NCBI RefSeq assembly: GCF_004379255.2
Contig: NC_056034.1
Span: forward strand, 5,830,501 to 5,894,500
Origin: Salvia splendens
Taxonomy: Eukaryota; Streptophyta; Magnoliopsida; Lamiales; Lamiaceae
Reading direction: 5' to 3'
DNA length: 64,000 nt
Shown here: positions 9,382 through 21,602 of the stretch, in pieces
How the letters are laid out: each line of letters begins with the position of its first letter
Position numbering within the stretch: position 1 is the first letter of the stretch
Position numbers and translations under genes: made by a program
The notes under the pieces: generated by a model
The model's database searches: none
Told to the model about the DNA's origin: nothing
Seen by the model: only the letters and a program-made list of their open reading frames with translations

Positions 9382-12300
9382 TTTTTTTATTTTCTCACGT
9401 TTAATTGTGTGTTTTTTATTTTTTTAGGATTTTAATTGTGTGTTTTTTATTTTTTTTAAGTTTAAGTTGTAATTTTTTTAATGTTGTGTGTTTTTTAATA
9501 AAGTGTGTTTGTTTTAATTAAATTGGGTTGGAAATAAAAATAAGAAATGAAATTGAATGAATAGTAATTTAAGGAACGGATAAGAAACAGAGGGTTACAG
9601 GTTCCGTTCCTTAGTTAAGGAATGGAGTAAAAAATTATAGTGGGCCCGTAAATAATAGTTTAAGGAACGGTTTAGGAACGGTATAAGAACAGCGTTGTGG
9701 ATGGCCTAAAAGCGAGAATCCCACAAGCAACGAGCAGAAAGACAAAAAAGCCCCCACTTGCAAATCGGGAGAGAGAGAATATTGCGGCTGAGGTTGCCCT
9801 TTGTCGTAAGTTGTGTCGGATTTCATATATATTTGTTGGTTAGGAGTCAAATGAGTTTGCGTGTAGGAAAAGAGGAACAATTAAACGTCAAATTTCTCTC
9901 ATTTTTGTCTTTTCAATCTCTCTCCATCATATTAATTACCCCAAAAATTAAATGTATTAATACAAGTTTTGGTGCAGAAATTAATAATCAATCTCTCTCT
10001 CTCTCCTATGTATAGGTAGAGGTTCATATTGTGGATACTAGTACATCTTATTTGTTGGATGAATTTTGATTTTTTATTGTGACATTTATGTAGTGCATAT
10101 ATATGTATGTTCTGTTCCATTGTTTTTAGTTAAAGTTATCGCATGCTGCCCCTCATTTTTCAAAGCTTACATGTGTGGCACTCAACTTATTATAATTCCA
10201 TCTCCTTTCCATTTGTTATGATTACATGGCTGACCTTACCAAGAAAACTGAAACAAGATAAAAATGTCCTCTTCATATGTACTGTCATATTTAAATTGTG
10301 ATTGTAATACATTTTCACCAGGCTCGAGTACTAGTAAAAACAAACTCTACGTCTCATATGCTCATTCTTTACAGGCATGAGTTTTAATAAAAGTTAGGTA
10401 TTAAAAATGGAATCGAGAGATGATCTAAGGAGTATGTAGATAAGTGTAAAATTGAGCACCATCTTATGTTGTTAAAGGATAAAGGGTGAGTTATTGTTAT
10501 TCTAAATTTTAAAAATGTGGTAAAAATAAAACGGTTAGTTTTTAAAAGAGAAATGGATACGCTCTCAATAGATAGATGAGAATAAAAATTGAGCCAACTC
10601 GCAAAAACGATGGAAGTATATGATCACAACCAAAATAACTTTAAAACAAGTAATCGATATAGACTGCAATACAGAAGAAAATAGTACTCCGTCTTTACCT
10701 AATAGTGGAATCATTGTTCTTTGATCTAACCTAAGTTAGGAACCATTATCCATAAACTCAAGGATGGTTTTAGGTCATGCATATTCGTGTTTATATGACT
10801 ATGGGTGAGATTTATACTATATTAACTAGAGTATATAATATCTTGGGCGATAGGAGATCGTATATAACTTTGAATTCTTTATTAGATACCAAATTCAGTT
10901 TAATTAGGCTAATGATATCTCTATGAGGATAGAGCTCAAAAAAGTCTATCCGCTCTAAATTTTGCAGATTGGTTAAGTTTAACAAAAAATTTAGACGCTT
11001 TATTCTTTAGGAGAATGTATATAAAAGCTTTATTAGGTAATTCGTGCTTACTTTGATTCAACTGTTACAATAGTGTAGTTTCAATAAGTTACATTTACAT
11101 TTTAAACTTCCATTTGTTTCACATCCTTGCTTTCTTATATAATATCCGAAATTGTATGTGTATAGCAATATTAGAACTACTTTATAACCAAATTAATGAG
11201 ATATTAATGGTGGTCGAATTTAGATGATTATTTTGTAATTAGTGAAAATATAATAACGATAAGTACAAAAATCACAATAAATTTTATTAAAATTTTAGTT
11301 GTATGGGAAAGTTAATAAATATAAAAAAATTGTAATTTGATTAGCTACTTTAAAAAATTATGGAGTATGAGATTGACCAAAAATTTGTGTTTTAAATAAC
11401 AATTTTCTCTTAAAAAGTTCCAATTGCAAGATCGCATAGAATAAATGGGGATATTTTCTTATCAAAGTTCATGTTGACCAACTCACTTTCAAGAATGTTA
11501 GTGCTTTAATGGCTTTGTCTTTTTTGCTTACAACTAAATTAATGCGTCATTAATTATTAATCAACAAACCGCGAATCAACTTTCACTAATAAACACGACC
11601 TATCAGCATATATTTAATTGAATTACTATAAGTTAAAGTAGAATAGCTCCTAACATAATTTAACTTTCAAATTCATTTGTTCTATAAATTAGTAGAAATA
11701 GCTAGTGGGCAACATTCCCGCTCCATGCGCCAAAAATTCTTATTATCTTAATGATGCATTATTTCTAGTAACTATAAACACAAACTGTTGTAGTTCTATC
11801 AATCGATGACGACGCTACTAAAAATTCAAAAAATACCAATTATATTATACTGACTTCAATTTTGCACAATACTTATAAAAGGGGTTGTCGAGTCACACTC
11901 AACTCATCGCTCTGCGATGATATACAATAGATTTTAGCTACCTAACATCATTTAAGACATCATCATTTACTGTTTTTTAAAGCTTTTTTTTTAAAATTTC
12001 ATAAATTACTAAGATTTTCAAATCACTTATAATTAGTGTTTTTATTGTTTTGCATTTAGTTTTGATATTATTAAAAAAATTTCAAAATTCACTAATTAGA
12101 TAGAGTTTCTGAGTTTTCTCCTTCATAGTTGGTCATTCTTATACACATTTAATTTGCATCACAACCCGAATTGAATATAGCTTTTACTTGCATATACTGA
12201 AGAGTATTAATCGAAACTGAAACATTGTAGACTCGTAACCATACCTTTCCACCAAGTAAAAGGAAATTTTGCTATGATTAAATAGGACAGCTAAAGCAAC

Positions 12301-12450
12301 GTGAGGTCTCACTTTAATTAATATATTATTATTGCGTGAAATTAAACAAGTAAAAGAGAAAATGATGTCCAACGAATGTCAATCATTCAGGCATAATGCC
12401 CTTTTCTTTTGTGTTATGATTACTTGGATTCCAACTTTAATTTGATAATA

Positions 12451-12591
12451 CTCTCTGTCTAGAAAATTGTCCCCGAAAAATATAAATTATTTCTTTATTA
12501 GTACATCATAAAAAATACGAAGTATGAATTTTCTAATTTTGAAAAAGTATAATTACTTTATCTCACTCTTCCTTACTTTTGGATGGGAGAG
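12451..12591. mobile_element. Short Stowaway-like MITE
   Basis: Starts CTCTCTGTCTAGAAAATTGT after TA and ends TTTTGGATGGGAGAG before TA. The ends are weaker than the CTCCCTCCGTCC consensus, so this is a tentative, degenerate copy. Confidence 0.45.
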
Positions 12592-14314
12592 TAATAAAAG
12601 TCTAACTTAAAATTGAAATTGAAAATGAGAATGACAATATTTGTTGGTTGTAGTTGTAGCTTAAAAATGCTCTAAGAATGGGCAAACAAAAATATGAAAT
12701 GCATGCAGAAAAAGAAGGCTCGTGTCCAAGGGCAGTGATCTAACTTTCCACGGTTAAAATAAGTAATAATATAATGATGATGCTATTTTAGAAGTAAGCT
12801 CTATTTGGAATAGAAAATCAATTTCACTAGCTTATATTCATTGATCATCATCTAAAGTTGAATACTACTATAAAATAAAGAAAATAACTAAAAGGGATAA
12901 GTGGAGGAACAAGCCAAAATAATTATAAACAAGAACAAGTGCTCCACTAAAAAAATGAAATATCTAGAAAGAGGAAACAATGAAATTCAGAAGTCATAAT
13001 GATGTCTTTATTTGACCAATGGCACCTCGATTTTCTATAGTATTTTTTTAGCATTATGCCATGATAACAATATAATGGCTCGATTATATTTACACTTTTA
13101 TATATTAATTGTTTGTTGAAACTTTCGTTATTTAAGATAATTAAATTGTTATCATTTAGATTGAGCAACTAATTAGGAATCTAACTAAGACATCTGAGTT
13201 GATTATAAGATAGGCTGCTGGTATTTCAATTAGATAAATTATATTTAGAGAAAAGAAAGCACCAAATTGCAAGAAAGTCTCAACAATTAATGTACTTCAG
13301 TTGTACTGCTAACATCATAGTGTACCTAAATAATTCATCTGAAGCAACACATTTCTTCTGATTTCAGAAATTCGATTGAAAGAGATTTTGATGCATTCAT
13401 AAAAGTTGGCTGCTGAAGCAACACATTTCTCTCAACTGCCTTATTATCACAAAAAAGGAAAGAAAAAAAAAGGTTTTGTGGCTAATTTACTGCTGTACAT
13501 TAGAAAATACTACTACTAATCATTGGTGTTCTGTGATAATAATTCATTTTCACAAGTTTTATTTTGATTGACAATATCTGCTTGTCCAACTACTAAGCAA
13601 AAGTTTTGTTAAGTAAATTGTGACATAGCATAACTGTGTATTGAAAGTTGAAATTTAGTTTTAACAATGATTAACAATTACAATTAGGCCTTAATGATAC
13701 AAAAGGTTTTTAAATTTATGCCAAGGAAGATGTAAAATTTATTGAAAGAACATTCTTTTGTAGGAGTACATTAAATCTTGCAAATTTCGACTAGAATTTG
13801 ATCGATCAAAAAGTTGATTTTGTGGCAAATTTAACTTGCTGAGCAGTTTACTGAATCCAAAATAAAGCAGTTAACAGAAAAGTTCATTGGGCCTGTAGCT
13901 TCCCTTATTGGGCCAACATTGCTCATCCCTCTCAGCCTATCTCACCTTGCCTACTACATACCAAACCACAATTTATCCACTCGAGGGCCCAGAAACAATT
14001 CAGCCCATCACTACAGGTCTACAACAAACCAAATAAGCATAATAATCACTACAAATCGTAATAAATCACCATAATACGATATGATATACTATGATGATCA
14101 AAATTGAGCTCTATGTCCTTTTATAGTTGAGACTTTCAGAGAGCTCGGGATTGAAAAGGCAACAAATTTGGTATATTTGTTTTTCTAGCGGGTCGTTGGA
14201 CGTGTTCTAGAGTGACTGCTTCAATTCCAGTGGACCACGGGGTTGGTAGATGCCGGCTCAGCTGACCTAAGAGTGGGTTATGGCAATTGGTGTTCAAATT
14301 CGGTGAACCAATTG

Positions 14315-14519
14315 TTCATTACCCAATTTTTTACATCAAACCAAACTACCTCACTCTCGTACTTCTTCATACTATTTGGGCGAAATTCGGAAACAAGTAG
14401 TCGGTTCCACTAAATTTGAATTTATTGGCTTGTATTTAAATTTTTAGGATCCAAATCATTTTTAATTACCTGATTCATTACCCAATTTTTTACATCAAAT
14501 CAAACTACCTCACTCTCAT
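14315..14519 (+). repeat. Dispersed direct repeat, two ~45-bp copies
   Basis: Copies at 14315-14359 and 14473-14519 share TTCATTACCCAATTTTTTAC followed by ATCAAACCAAACTACCTCAC, with two mismatches. They are spaced by about 115 bp. Function is unknown. Confidence 0.7.
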
Positions 14520-14979
14520 AGTGAAGAGTATACTTGTGCATATGCTCTAACAACCAACACGTCAAGCTTATTGAGATATATTTTACTTTCAAACAAACTC
14601 ATGATCGACATACAAGAATGGAAAATATTGTACTTTCAAACTTCATGTTTGTCATTCGAAATTTGAAATGTGGGAAATGGACAAAAATTTGATCAAATTT
14701 TATAATTTTAGCAGCAATTTTACTTTTTTCAATGATCCCTAGTTAAAGAATTAGGAGAAATACACTAAAATGTGTATTTTCAAATCGTTAGTACTCAATT
14801 AGGAGTATAATTATACACAGTCGTTTATTAGGTTGCTAGGGTTGTTTCTTTCTGATGATGTACTACTATAAAGCATTTAACAGTAAAGTCGAATGAAATA
14901 TAAAAGGATTAGTGGCAGAGCACATGCATGAAGTGCATGAACAGTGAAAAATAGTACTACTAGAATTACTAATTAGTAA

Positions 14980-16975
14980 GAGCATCCGCAACGGCGGGCG
15001 TTCCGGTGGATGCCAGACTGGCGTGCCGGACGTCCGCCAATAGGCGTAATCCCGGCGGACGCGGACGTCGCTTGCGGACACCGGAGTTCCGCGGCTTTCC
15101 AACGACGTCCGCCATTGCAGTGCCACGACGGACGTCCCGGCGGAAGTCTCGATTTTTAATTTTTTAATTTTTTAACGAGTTTCTCTCTCTCTACTTTCAT
15201 TTCTTTTGAAAATAAATGGAGCACCACGATAGTGATTCCGCCATGAGCGAGTCACAAACGCCGATTTTTCCGTTAGAGTTGGGGGAAATGCCGGCAGAAG
15301 TGCACCGATGTCCGGGATGATGCCCGGAATGGCGCCGATGATGCCCCAACCCCAAATGGCGGGGATGATGCCCGAGTACTACAATATGTACCCCGTTGGT
15401 GTGCAGGGATGGGTGGGATGATGCCCCAAATGCTCGGGATGAGTGTCGCGATGACGGGGATGATGCCCCAAATGCCCGGGATGATGCAAGGCATGCCTGC
15501 CGCTGGGGGGAGTAGGCAAGGGGTCCCCCAATCACCTGGGGACAATGTCTATCGGCCGTACATGGATTTATTGTCTAGTGATTCCCCCCAGATTACTCCT
15601 CTGGAGACTCAGTTCACCGGCATTGAGACTTTCTCTTTTGAGGAGTTGGGGCTATCTCCAGTCAGGGAGTCTCCCACTGAGATGCCACCGGCGGCAGGGA
15701 GGACGCGGAAGCAAGGAAGAGGGAAGGGCAAGGGCACTACCTCGTCCTCGCTTGCGGGGAACGAGGGTGAGGCGGTGGCCGAGGAGGAAGGGGAGAAAGC
15801 CGGCCGGAGAAAGAGGACCATCTGGAACATAGGGGAGTGCGTCGCGCTGGCGAAGGCCTGGATTAGTCGAGGATCTCTACTTGGGGCTAACCAGCATATC
15901 GGCAGAATGTGGTGGCGCATTAGCCAAAGCTACCTCTAATTCAAACCTCCAGGTGGGAAGCCTCATGATGGAGAGCAATGCCGGAAACAGTGGGAGCGAC
16001 TGAGGAGGCAGCTCAGCCGATTTACCGGCATCTACCAAAACAACTTCCGCACGGCAACCAGCGGCATGTCCGCCGATGATGTGAAGCTTCTGTCTCACTA
16101 GCAGTTCCCCGACAGTGAATTGGGTTTCGAGGAATTCAAATATGGGGAGGTCTATCTTGTGGTGCAGACTTCCGCCAAGTTTAGTTCGGGTGTTGAAGCT
16201 GGCTGGCCGAAGCGGACGAAGATCAACGCCTCCGGGGAGTACAGCAGCAGTGTCGGTTCCTACGAACTCCCTGACGCCGATGTAGAGTTCCCGACCCCTC
16301 AATAGTCTTCCCGCCGCCGCCGTCGCCCGGTTGGACAATAGAACACGATGCGGATGGCTAGGGGAAGCGCTAGCGGGTCCCCCGAAGTCCAATCGGCAGC
16401 TCCTTCCCAGATCGATCCCGAGCTCCCCTCACTTGCCGCATACATCAGCATGAGAATGAGACCCTGATACACACCATGGAGAAGTGGTATGCAGCGACTG
16501 ACCCCTTATACAAGTTGATGCTGAAGGATGTCATCGACAGTATGCGGTGCGATTTGGGGATGCCATCCCTGCCCGTGAGTGACGCCGGGACCGGCCATGG
16601 GCACAACGGGACTGGCGGTGGGGACGACGAGGAGTGAGACGGGGGCCGCATTTGTCGAAACTTAAGGTTGTTTTTTTTAACTATGTATTTTTTTAATAAT
16701 TATGTATGTTTTTTGTTTTAAATAAAGTGGTTGCATTTTCTCTGCATTTGTGTCGAAATTTTAATTTCGTAATTTTTTTAATTCCGTAAATTGTTTAATT
16801 TGGTGAATTTATGAATTTTTATTATTGTGGATATCCGTCGGGATGTCCTTGAGGATGTCCGCCATTGTGCAGTGGAATGTCCTTATTACGTGGCAGTGCA
16901 GTGGGATGTCCTTGTGACGTGGCAGGAGATGTTTTTGGAAAGTCCGTCAAGATATCCATCCCACCGTGGATGCTC
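14980..16975 (+). mobile_element. H4: PIF/Harbinger element carrying only ORF1 (second type)
   Basis: The ends are GAGCATCCGCAACGGCGGG and CCACCGTGGATGCTC, with TAA on each side (14977-14979, 16976-16978). Both subterminal regions are rich in GGACGTCC / GGATGTCC units, as in H7. The only gene is an ORF1 of a type shared with H7 and different from that of H2/H3. The right-hand TAA is also the left-hand TAA of H5. Confidence 0.88.
15216..16636 (+). pseudogene. Harbinger ORF1 (H4/H7 type), several stops and frameshifts
   Basis: The start MEHHDSDSAMSES matches MKHHDSDSPASSD of H7. The frame is lost near 15320. A Met/Pro-rich low-complexity part (MMPQMPGMM) follows, then VYRPYMDLLSSDSP, TQFTGIETFSFEELGLSP, a basic linker, and the SANT/trihelix-like core TIWNIGECVALAKAWIS, GANQHIGRMWWRISQSYL. 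Stops are TAA at 15937-15939 and TAG at 16099-16101; in both places H7 has CAG. The frame continues through CRKQWERLRRQLSRF, VYLVVQTSAKF and WPKRTKINASGEYSS to 16305. The family C-terminus (GDDEE before TGA) is recognisable at 16636. It is non-functional. Confidence 0.8.
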
Positions 16976-16978
16976 TAA

Positions 16979-17724
16979 GAGCATGAATAACGCGGAGGGC
17001 CGGGCCGCAAATCGCGAGTCCCGGCCCGTCCCACGCGTTTATCGGAGGAGAGGCACGGCCTGGGCCGGTCCCAGGGCCGCGTTCCCGGCCTGGTGACCGT
17101 CCCGCGGCCTGGCCCAGTGGCGCGATGGAGGGAGAGGGGCCGTGACGGAGGGGGAATTTTTGGCAAAAATTGGAAGAGGAAGAAGAGGGAGGAAGAGGAA
17201 GAAGAGGGAGAGGGGTGAGGAAGAAGGGGGAGAAAGATGAAGATCCGGGAGGAAGATGAAGAAGAGGGGGGACGATCCCATTTTCCAATTTTTAAATTTT
17301 TTTGCATTTATTTTGCAATTTTTTATGTTATAATAAAAAAGAGGGAGGAAGAGGGAGAGGGGCGAGAACGTTGTTGCATATTTTTAATTTTTTTTTGCAG
17401 ATTTTTAATATTTTATTTTTTATGTTTTTTAGTTTATAATTTATTATTTTTATATTAAAAATGAATTTCTCGTGTTATAATTTGCGTTGTCTAGGAATTG
17501 TAATTTTAATCTCTACTGAACAATGTATTTTCCTGGTTTCAATTGTTCAACGTATTGCATTTACGAGCAAAATAGTCTGAAGTTGTGAATAGTGTCATTT
17601 ATTAGTTACGGCTCGGGTTGTGGCCTGCAGGGTTAGAGCAGTTGGGGCCTGGGCAACAACTGTAGAGGAATGATGACGTGGAGGGGACTTGGTGCCGGAA
17701 CTAGGGACGGGGTTATTCATGCCC
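16979..17724. mobile_element. H5: non-autonomous PIF/Harbinger element
   Basis: Ends are GAGCATGAATAACGCGG and GGGTTATTCATGCCC, flanked by TAA (16976-16978, shared with H4, and 17725-17727). The left subterminal part is GC-rich with GGGCCGG/CCGGCCC units. The middle is a purine-rich GGAAGAGGAAGAAGAGGG tract with no credible gene. It is 746 bp. Confidence 0.85.
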
Positions 17725-17727
17725 TAA

Positions 17728-19330
17728 AGCAACCCCCAAATGTATGCATGCCTCATTACAGTCACACATCTCAAAAGAGGTAAAAAAAAGCGATAAAGTA
17801 AAAAATTTGGGGAGACAACAAAGTTAGTTTGATGTCGGCACCACCGCTGCCTGGCCGTCTCCGTACTGACTCCGCCGCCTCGCCTCGCCGACTCAGTGCA
17901 CGCGCGCCTTGGAATTGCCCCTTTTGTCCTCCCTTTAAGAGGGCAAAATGCAGCAACTCATATCTTTTCTACTCAACTGAATTTTTCATATTTTTTTTCT
18001 GGACCCCTTTTTAAAACTCTCACCTGCAAAAGGGTGGGATTTTTCATCTTTTGCCTTTTCTGCTCACCAACATTTTTCCACGTGCCCACTATTATATTTT
18101 AGGCAAATACTTCAAAATCATGACGTCATGCAGAGCCACGAGCCTGCATCATTTCCAATGCCTCTTTATGTTTCTTTTCCAATATTTAACTCTTAGTCAA
18201 AATTTGACCTCACGAGAATATCAAAGCATCCCAACAAGGAGTGATGATCATCTATGTCATTTCATACTTTATCTCCTACTACGTACATACAAATATGAGT
18301 GACGAGACTGGTTGCGAGCCTCCCCTCTCGGTGGATTTCACGCGAAGTGGGGAGGGAGCGCACGGCTTGCCGGGTTAGATCATGACTTTTTTTTGTAGCC
18401 GTTTGACTTTTTCTAAATCAAATCATTTCCTTTTTTTTCTTGAGTAACTGCGATAGCGAGAGGAATACTTCCTACCCATGTATGTGCTAAGAGTTACTTT
18501 GGCGGATCGCAAATGAGTGAGCGGTCCGTAATGAATACTTTCAATTATGTAAATTTTCGATTTTCAATAAATGTCATTTCTACGATTTTAATACTGTCAT
18601 GTTTAATTCAAACTAAATTGAATAGGAAAAATAAGATACAAAGTATTCATGAATACTTAGTGGACTGTGGGTCTATATTATAAGAAATATTTATTTATGT
18701 AAGGTTAGTGGAGTAGAGTTCAAAGAATTGTAAATTAGGATATATTAATTTTAATGATAAGTATAAATTATGAATATAATAGTGTTTAGGATAATATATT
18801 GTTAAAAAAATTCTAAATTAGTGTTGCATAATTTCTAAAGCACTATTTTGAAATGAATGAGAGGTTACATATTATTATATCTCTTTTTCCGTGATGATAT
18901 GGGAAAAATATTGCTTTGTGGACCAATTCAGTATTTATAACTTTAACTATGTGCTGTGCAAAATTTATTGAATAACAGTTTAAATTGATGCCATGTGGGG
19001 CATTTTAATTGCACAGTTTTATTTATTAATTTGCTGACGACTAGTTACTATATGGACTATGTGGCACATTAAATTCTTATATGGGCGATGAATATTATTA
19101 CTGGGAGGTCAGAAGTGATGAGGAACAACGGTGTTGTATCTATATATTGCATCAACATTTAATTTGTTATGGAAAACTATTGTCCATATCTAGCTTTTCT
19201 TTATATCCGCAATTAATACATGAGCCCAAACATTGATCCAATATCCACCCCAATTATGTGAAGGGTCGTAGAACTTATCTTTTTCTCTTTATGATGCTCA
19301 AATTCCAATACACATAATAAAATAAGAGTG
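17728..19330. other. Intergenic, no gene seen
   Basis: Unique-looking AT-rich DNA with a short GC-rich patch at 17830-17920. No open frame has a family signature and no transposon ends were identified. Confidence 0.5.
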
Positions 19331-19706
19331 ATGCTAAATAGCCATAATGTGGCCGACCATAAAGAGTTAATTTAGTCCATTTACATGTATAAAAAAATTA
19401 GAATTACTGATATAAACTTATATGTGTGTAAATGGACTTGTGAGTTGATACTTATCTTTGAATTCTATTACGTAAAACACATTAATATTACGAATTACTG
19501 TATACGTTGAGCAACAATCAAGAAATGACAGTAGTAATAAGTTGAGCAAAAACTACGAAAGAACAACACTAACATGTTGAGCAACATATAATGAAGATGA
19601 TATAAAAGTAAAATCAAGTAGTATTAAACCAAAAATTTGAAAACAAATCAATTTTTTTTGTTATTTAATTAATTTATGGCTGGCCATAATGTGGCCGCCT
19701 GGCATT
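19331..19706. mobile_element. Unclassified small TIR element
   Basis: The left end GATGCTAAATAGCCATAATG..GCCGACCATAAA and the inverse of the right end AATGCCAGGCGGCCACATTATGGCCAGCCATAAA align over about 34 bp. Both contain the ATGTGGCC/GGCCACAT core. No clear target duplication could be read, so the superfamily is open (hAT-like is possible). There is no coding capacity. Confidence 0.6.
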
Positions 19707-20363
19707 ATTCATAAAATAAATACTCGTTAAATATTTTTTAGATTTACTAGTCTCATGACATGTACCCTATTTAGATCTAAAGGAATTTTTATATCCAGAA
19801 AATATCAGCATTGAGTACAGTGCACATACTACACACAACCAAAGGGGATCATAATATTTAGATGACAATCCATGATTAATCTAATTTTGTTTTATTTTTT
19901 TAATTTCTCCATATTTTTCTGAAATGCTTAATTCGTTCTCATACTTGAGTAACTATGATCTCATCTAACTGGAGGACGTTCCATTAAAATAATATCTATT
20001 TGAAAAAAGAATTTAATTTTGATATACCTTCATTTAATTTGACCATATTTGGTTGCCTAGTTATGACAAAGTGCATTAACATTTAAGATTTGATATGCAA
20101 AACATTATTGATGGTAAGCTATGACGACAAAAGCTCTCCGGCATTAAAGTTGCTATAGCAAAATAAGTCAGTACGTTTGTTCCGTTTTAATAATAGCAAT
20201 TAATAAAGAGGACCGCGATTTATTACGTCATATATATTGCTTGTCTAGCTCAGTTTAATTACTACTAAAAACTAATTTAAAATTTTAGGCTTCACAATAA
20301 ATGTCAAAACTATTTAATAGCTCACATGCGCCTCAAAATGATAAAAGATTCATCTACGGTTAA

Positions 20364-20481
20364 GTGACTTAGGTTGACATGACTCGGGTTTAAAGAATTG
20401 TAATGAAATATGTGTAGAAAAAGTGACTTAGGTTGACCTGACTCGGGTTTAAAGATTTGTAATGAAATATATGTAGAAAAA
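20364..20481 (+). repeat. 59-bp tandem duplication
   Basis: Two adjacent 59-bp units, each starting GTGACTTAGGTTGAC and ending TGTAGAAAAA, with only a few differences (ACATGACT versus CCTGACT). A partial third start, GTGAG, follows. The sequence appears unique otherwise. Confidence 0.85.
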
Positions 20482-20994
20482 GTGAGTGGAAGTGAGGTCA
20501 ATTACCAAAAATATTAAAAAGTAGTAAACGAGACTGACGAAAATTAAAACTTGAGAAAATTAATAATTGATGGAGGGAGTAAAATATACCTAGCCTATAT
20601 CTGGTGTTGGGTCAAAATAGTTAGGTCGACAAATCGTGATGATTGAGTTGTTATCGGGTTGATATGATATCGACTCAACCCTTAAGATCAAACTTGGACA
20701 AGATTTGTTAAGTAAACCTTCAACACAAACATGAAATTGATATGTCACATTCAAACCCAAACACAATTCGCACAAAACATGAATTCATTAACAACACGAT
20801 CATATTCGTGTTGACACAACATGAACTCGACTAGACATGAAAATCGCACGATAACGAAACAAAACTATTTATAGGCATGTTGCAAAGATGATATGACCTT
20901 CATGGTAACGGTGGTCGTGGAGGTGAAGACAAGGAATGGAAGCGACATATGAAAAGTGAAAAAATTAAAATATAATTCCAATTCGTATGAAGTA

Positions 20995-21223
20995 CTCCCT
21001 CCGTCCGCGAATAGGAGTCCCGTTTTTCCATTTTAGTCCGTCTGCAAATAAGAGTCCCGATTCACTTTTACCATATGGTCTCACCTTCTACTAACTCATT
21101 CCACTCACATTTCATTTAAAAATAATATATACAAGTGGGACCCCTATTCCACTAACTTTTTTTTAACATTTCTTAAAACATGTGCCGCCCATAAATGAGA
21201 CTCCTAATGGCAGACGGATGTAG
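20995..21223. mobile_element. Stowaway-like MITE
   Basis: Starts CTCCCTCCGTCCGCGAATAG after TA (20993-20994) and ends CTCCTAATGGCAGACGGATGTAG before TA (21224-21225). It is related to the next element (21341-21600), sharing GGAGTCCCGTTTTTCCAT and the CATGTGCCGCC segment near the right end. Confidence 0.8.
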
Positions 21224-21340
21224 TATAAATAACAAAATAAATTCTAATAATAGAGTTATATGACTCTGACTCAAATCCAACCAGAAATTATCCTTTATAA
21301 GAATATAAACATGATAAATCATGAATGATCTAATTTAATA

Positions 21341-21600
21341 ATCCCTCCGTCCGCAAATAGGAGTCCCATTTTTCCATTTTTGTCCATTCGTGAATAGGAG
21401 TCCCGGTTCACTTTTGCCATAAATGGTAATAGGGTCCCCACCTTCCACTAACTTATTTCACTCACATTTCATTTAAAACTATTATATACAAGTGAGATCC
21501 CTATTGGGCTATTACATTAACTTTTCCCACCCACTTTTCTTAATATTTCTTAAAACCCGTGCCGCCAAGAAATGAGACTCTTAGTGGCGGACGGAGGGAG
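21341..21600. mobile_element. Stowaway-like MITE
   Basis: Starts ATCCCTCCGTCCGCAAATAG after TA (21339-21340) and ends TTAGTGGCGGACGGAGGGAG before TA (21601-21602). It is the same subfamily as 20995-21223, 260 bp long, with no coding capacity. Confidence 0.8.
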
Positions 21601-21602
21601 TA

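Larger units (their letters stand above)
7825..9706 (+). mobile_element. H3: PIF/Harbinger element carrying only ORF1
   Basis: TAA flanks both ends (7822-7824, 9707-9709). Termini are GAGCACCAGCAACACG and CAGCGTTGTGGATGGCC. Subterminal GGAACG/CGTTCC units occur on both sides (for example around 7865-7890 and 9575-9690). The left 400 bp hold the promoter (TATAAATA at 8170-8177) and leader. The only gene is ORF1. The 3' flank (9382-9706), including AATAAAGTGTGTTTG and the tract ending GAATGAATAGTAATTTAAGG, matches the gene-distal sides of H2, H6 and H9. Confidence 0.88.
9710..14976. other. Intergenic, no gene seen
   Basis: About 5.3 kb of AT-rich DNA without a supportable gene. It contains one short Stowaway-like element (12451-12591) and a 45-bp direct repeat (14315-14359 and 14473-14519, both with ACCCAATTTTTTACATCAAA). 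Short open frames here lack any family signature. Confidence 0.55.

Noticed and set aside
17157..17288. Acidic or basic low-complexity coding region within H5
   Set aside because: It is a purine-rich tract (GGAAGAGGAAGAAG) in a non-autonomous element, open on both strands for compositional reasons.
20580..20870. Possible fragment of a dispersed repeat rich in GACACAACATGAACTCGAC
   Set aside because: It resembles intergenic repeats seen in many plants, but I could not find ends or a duplication, so it was not called.
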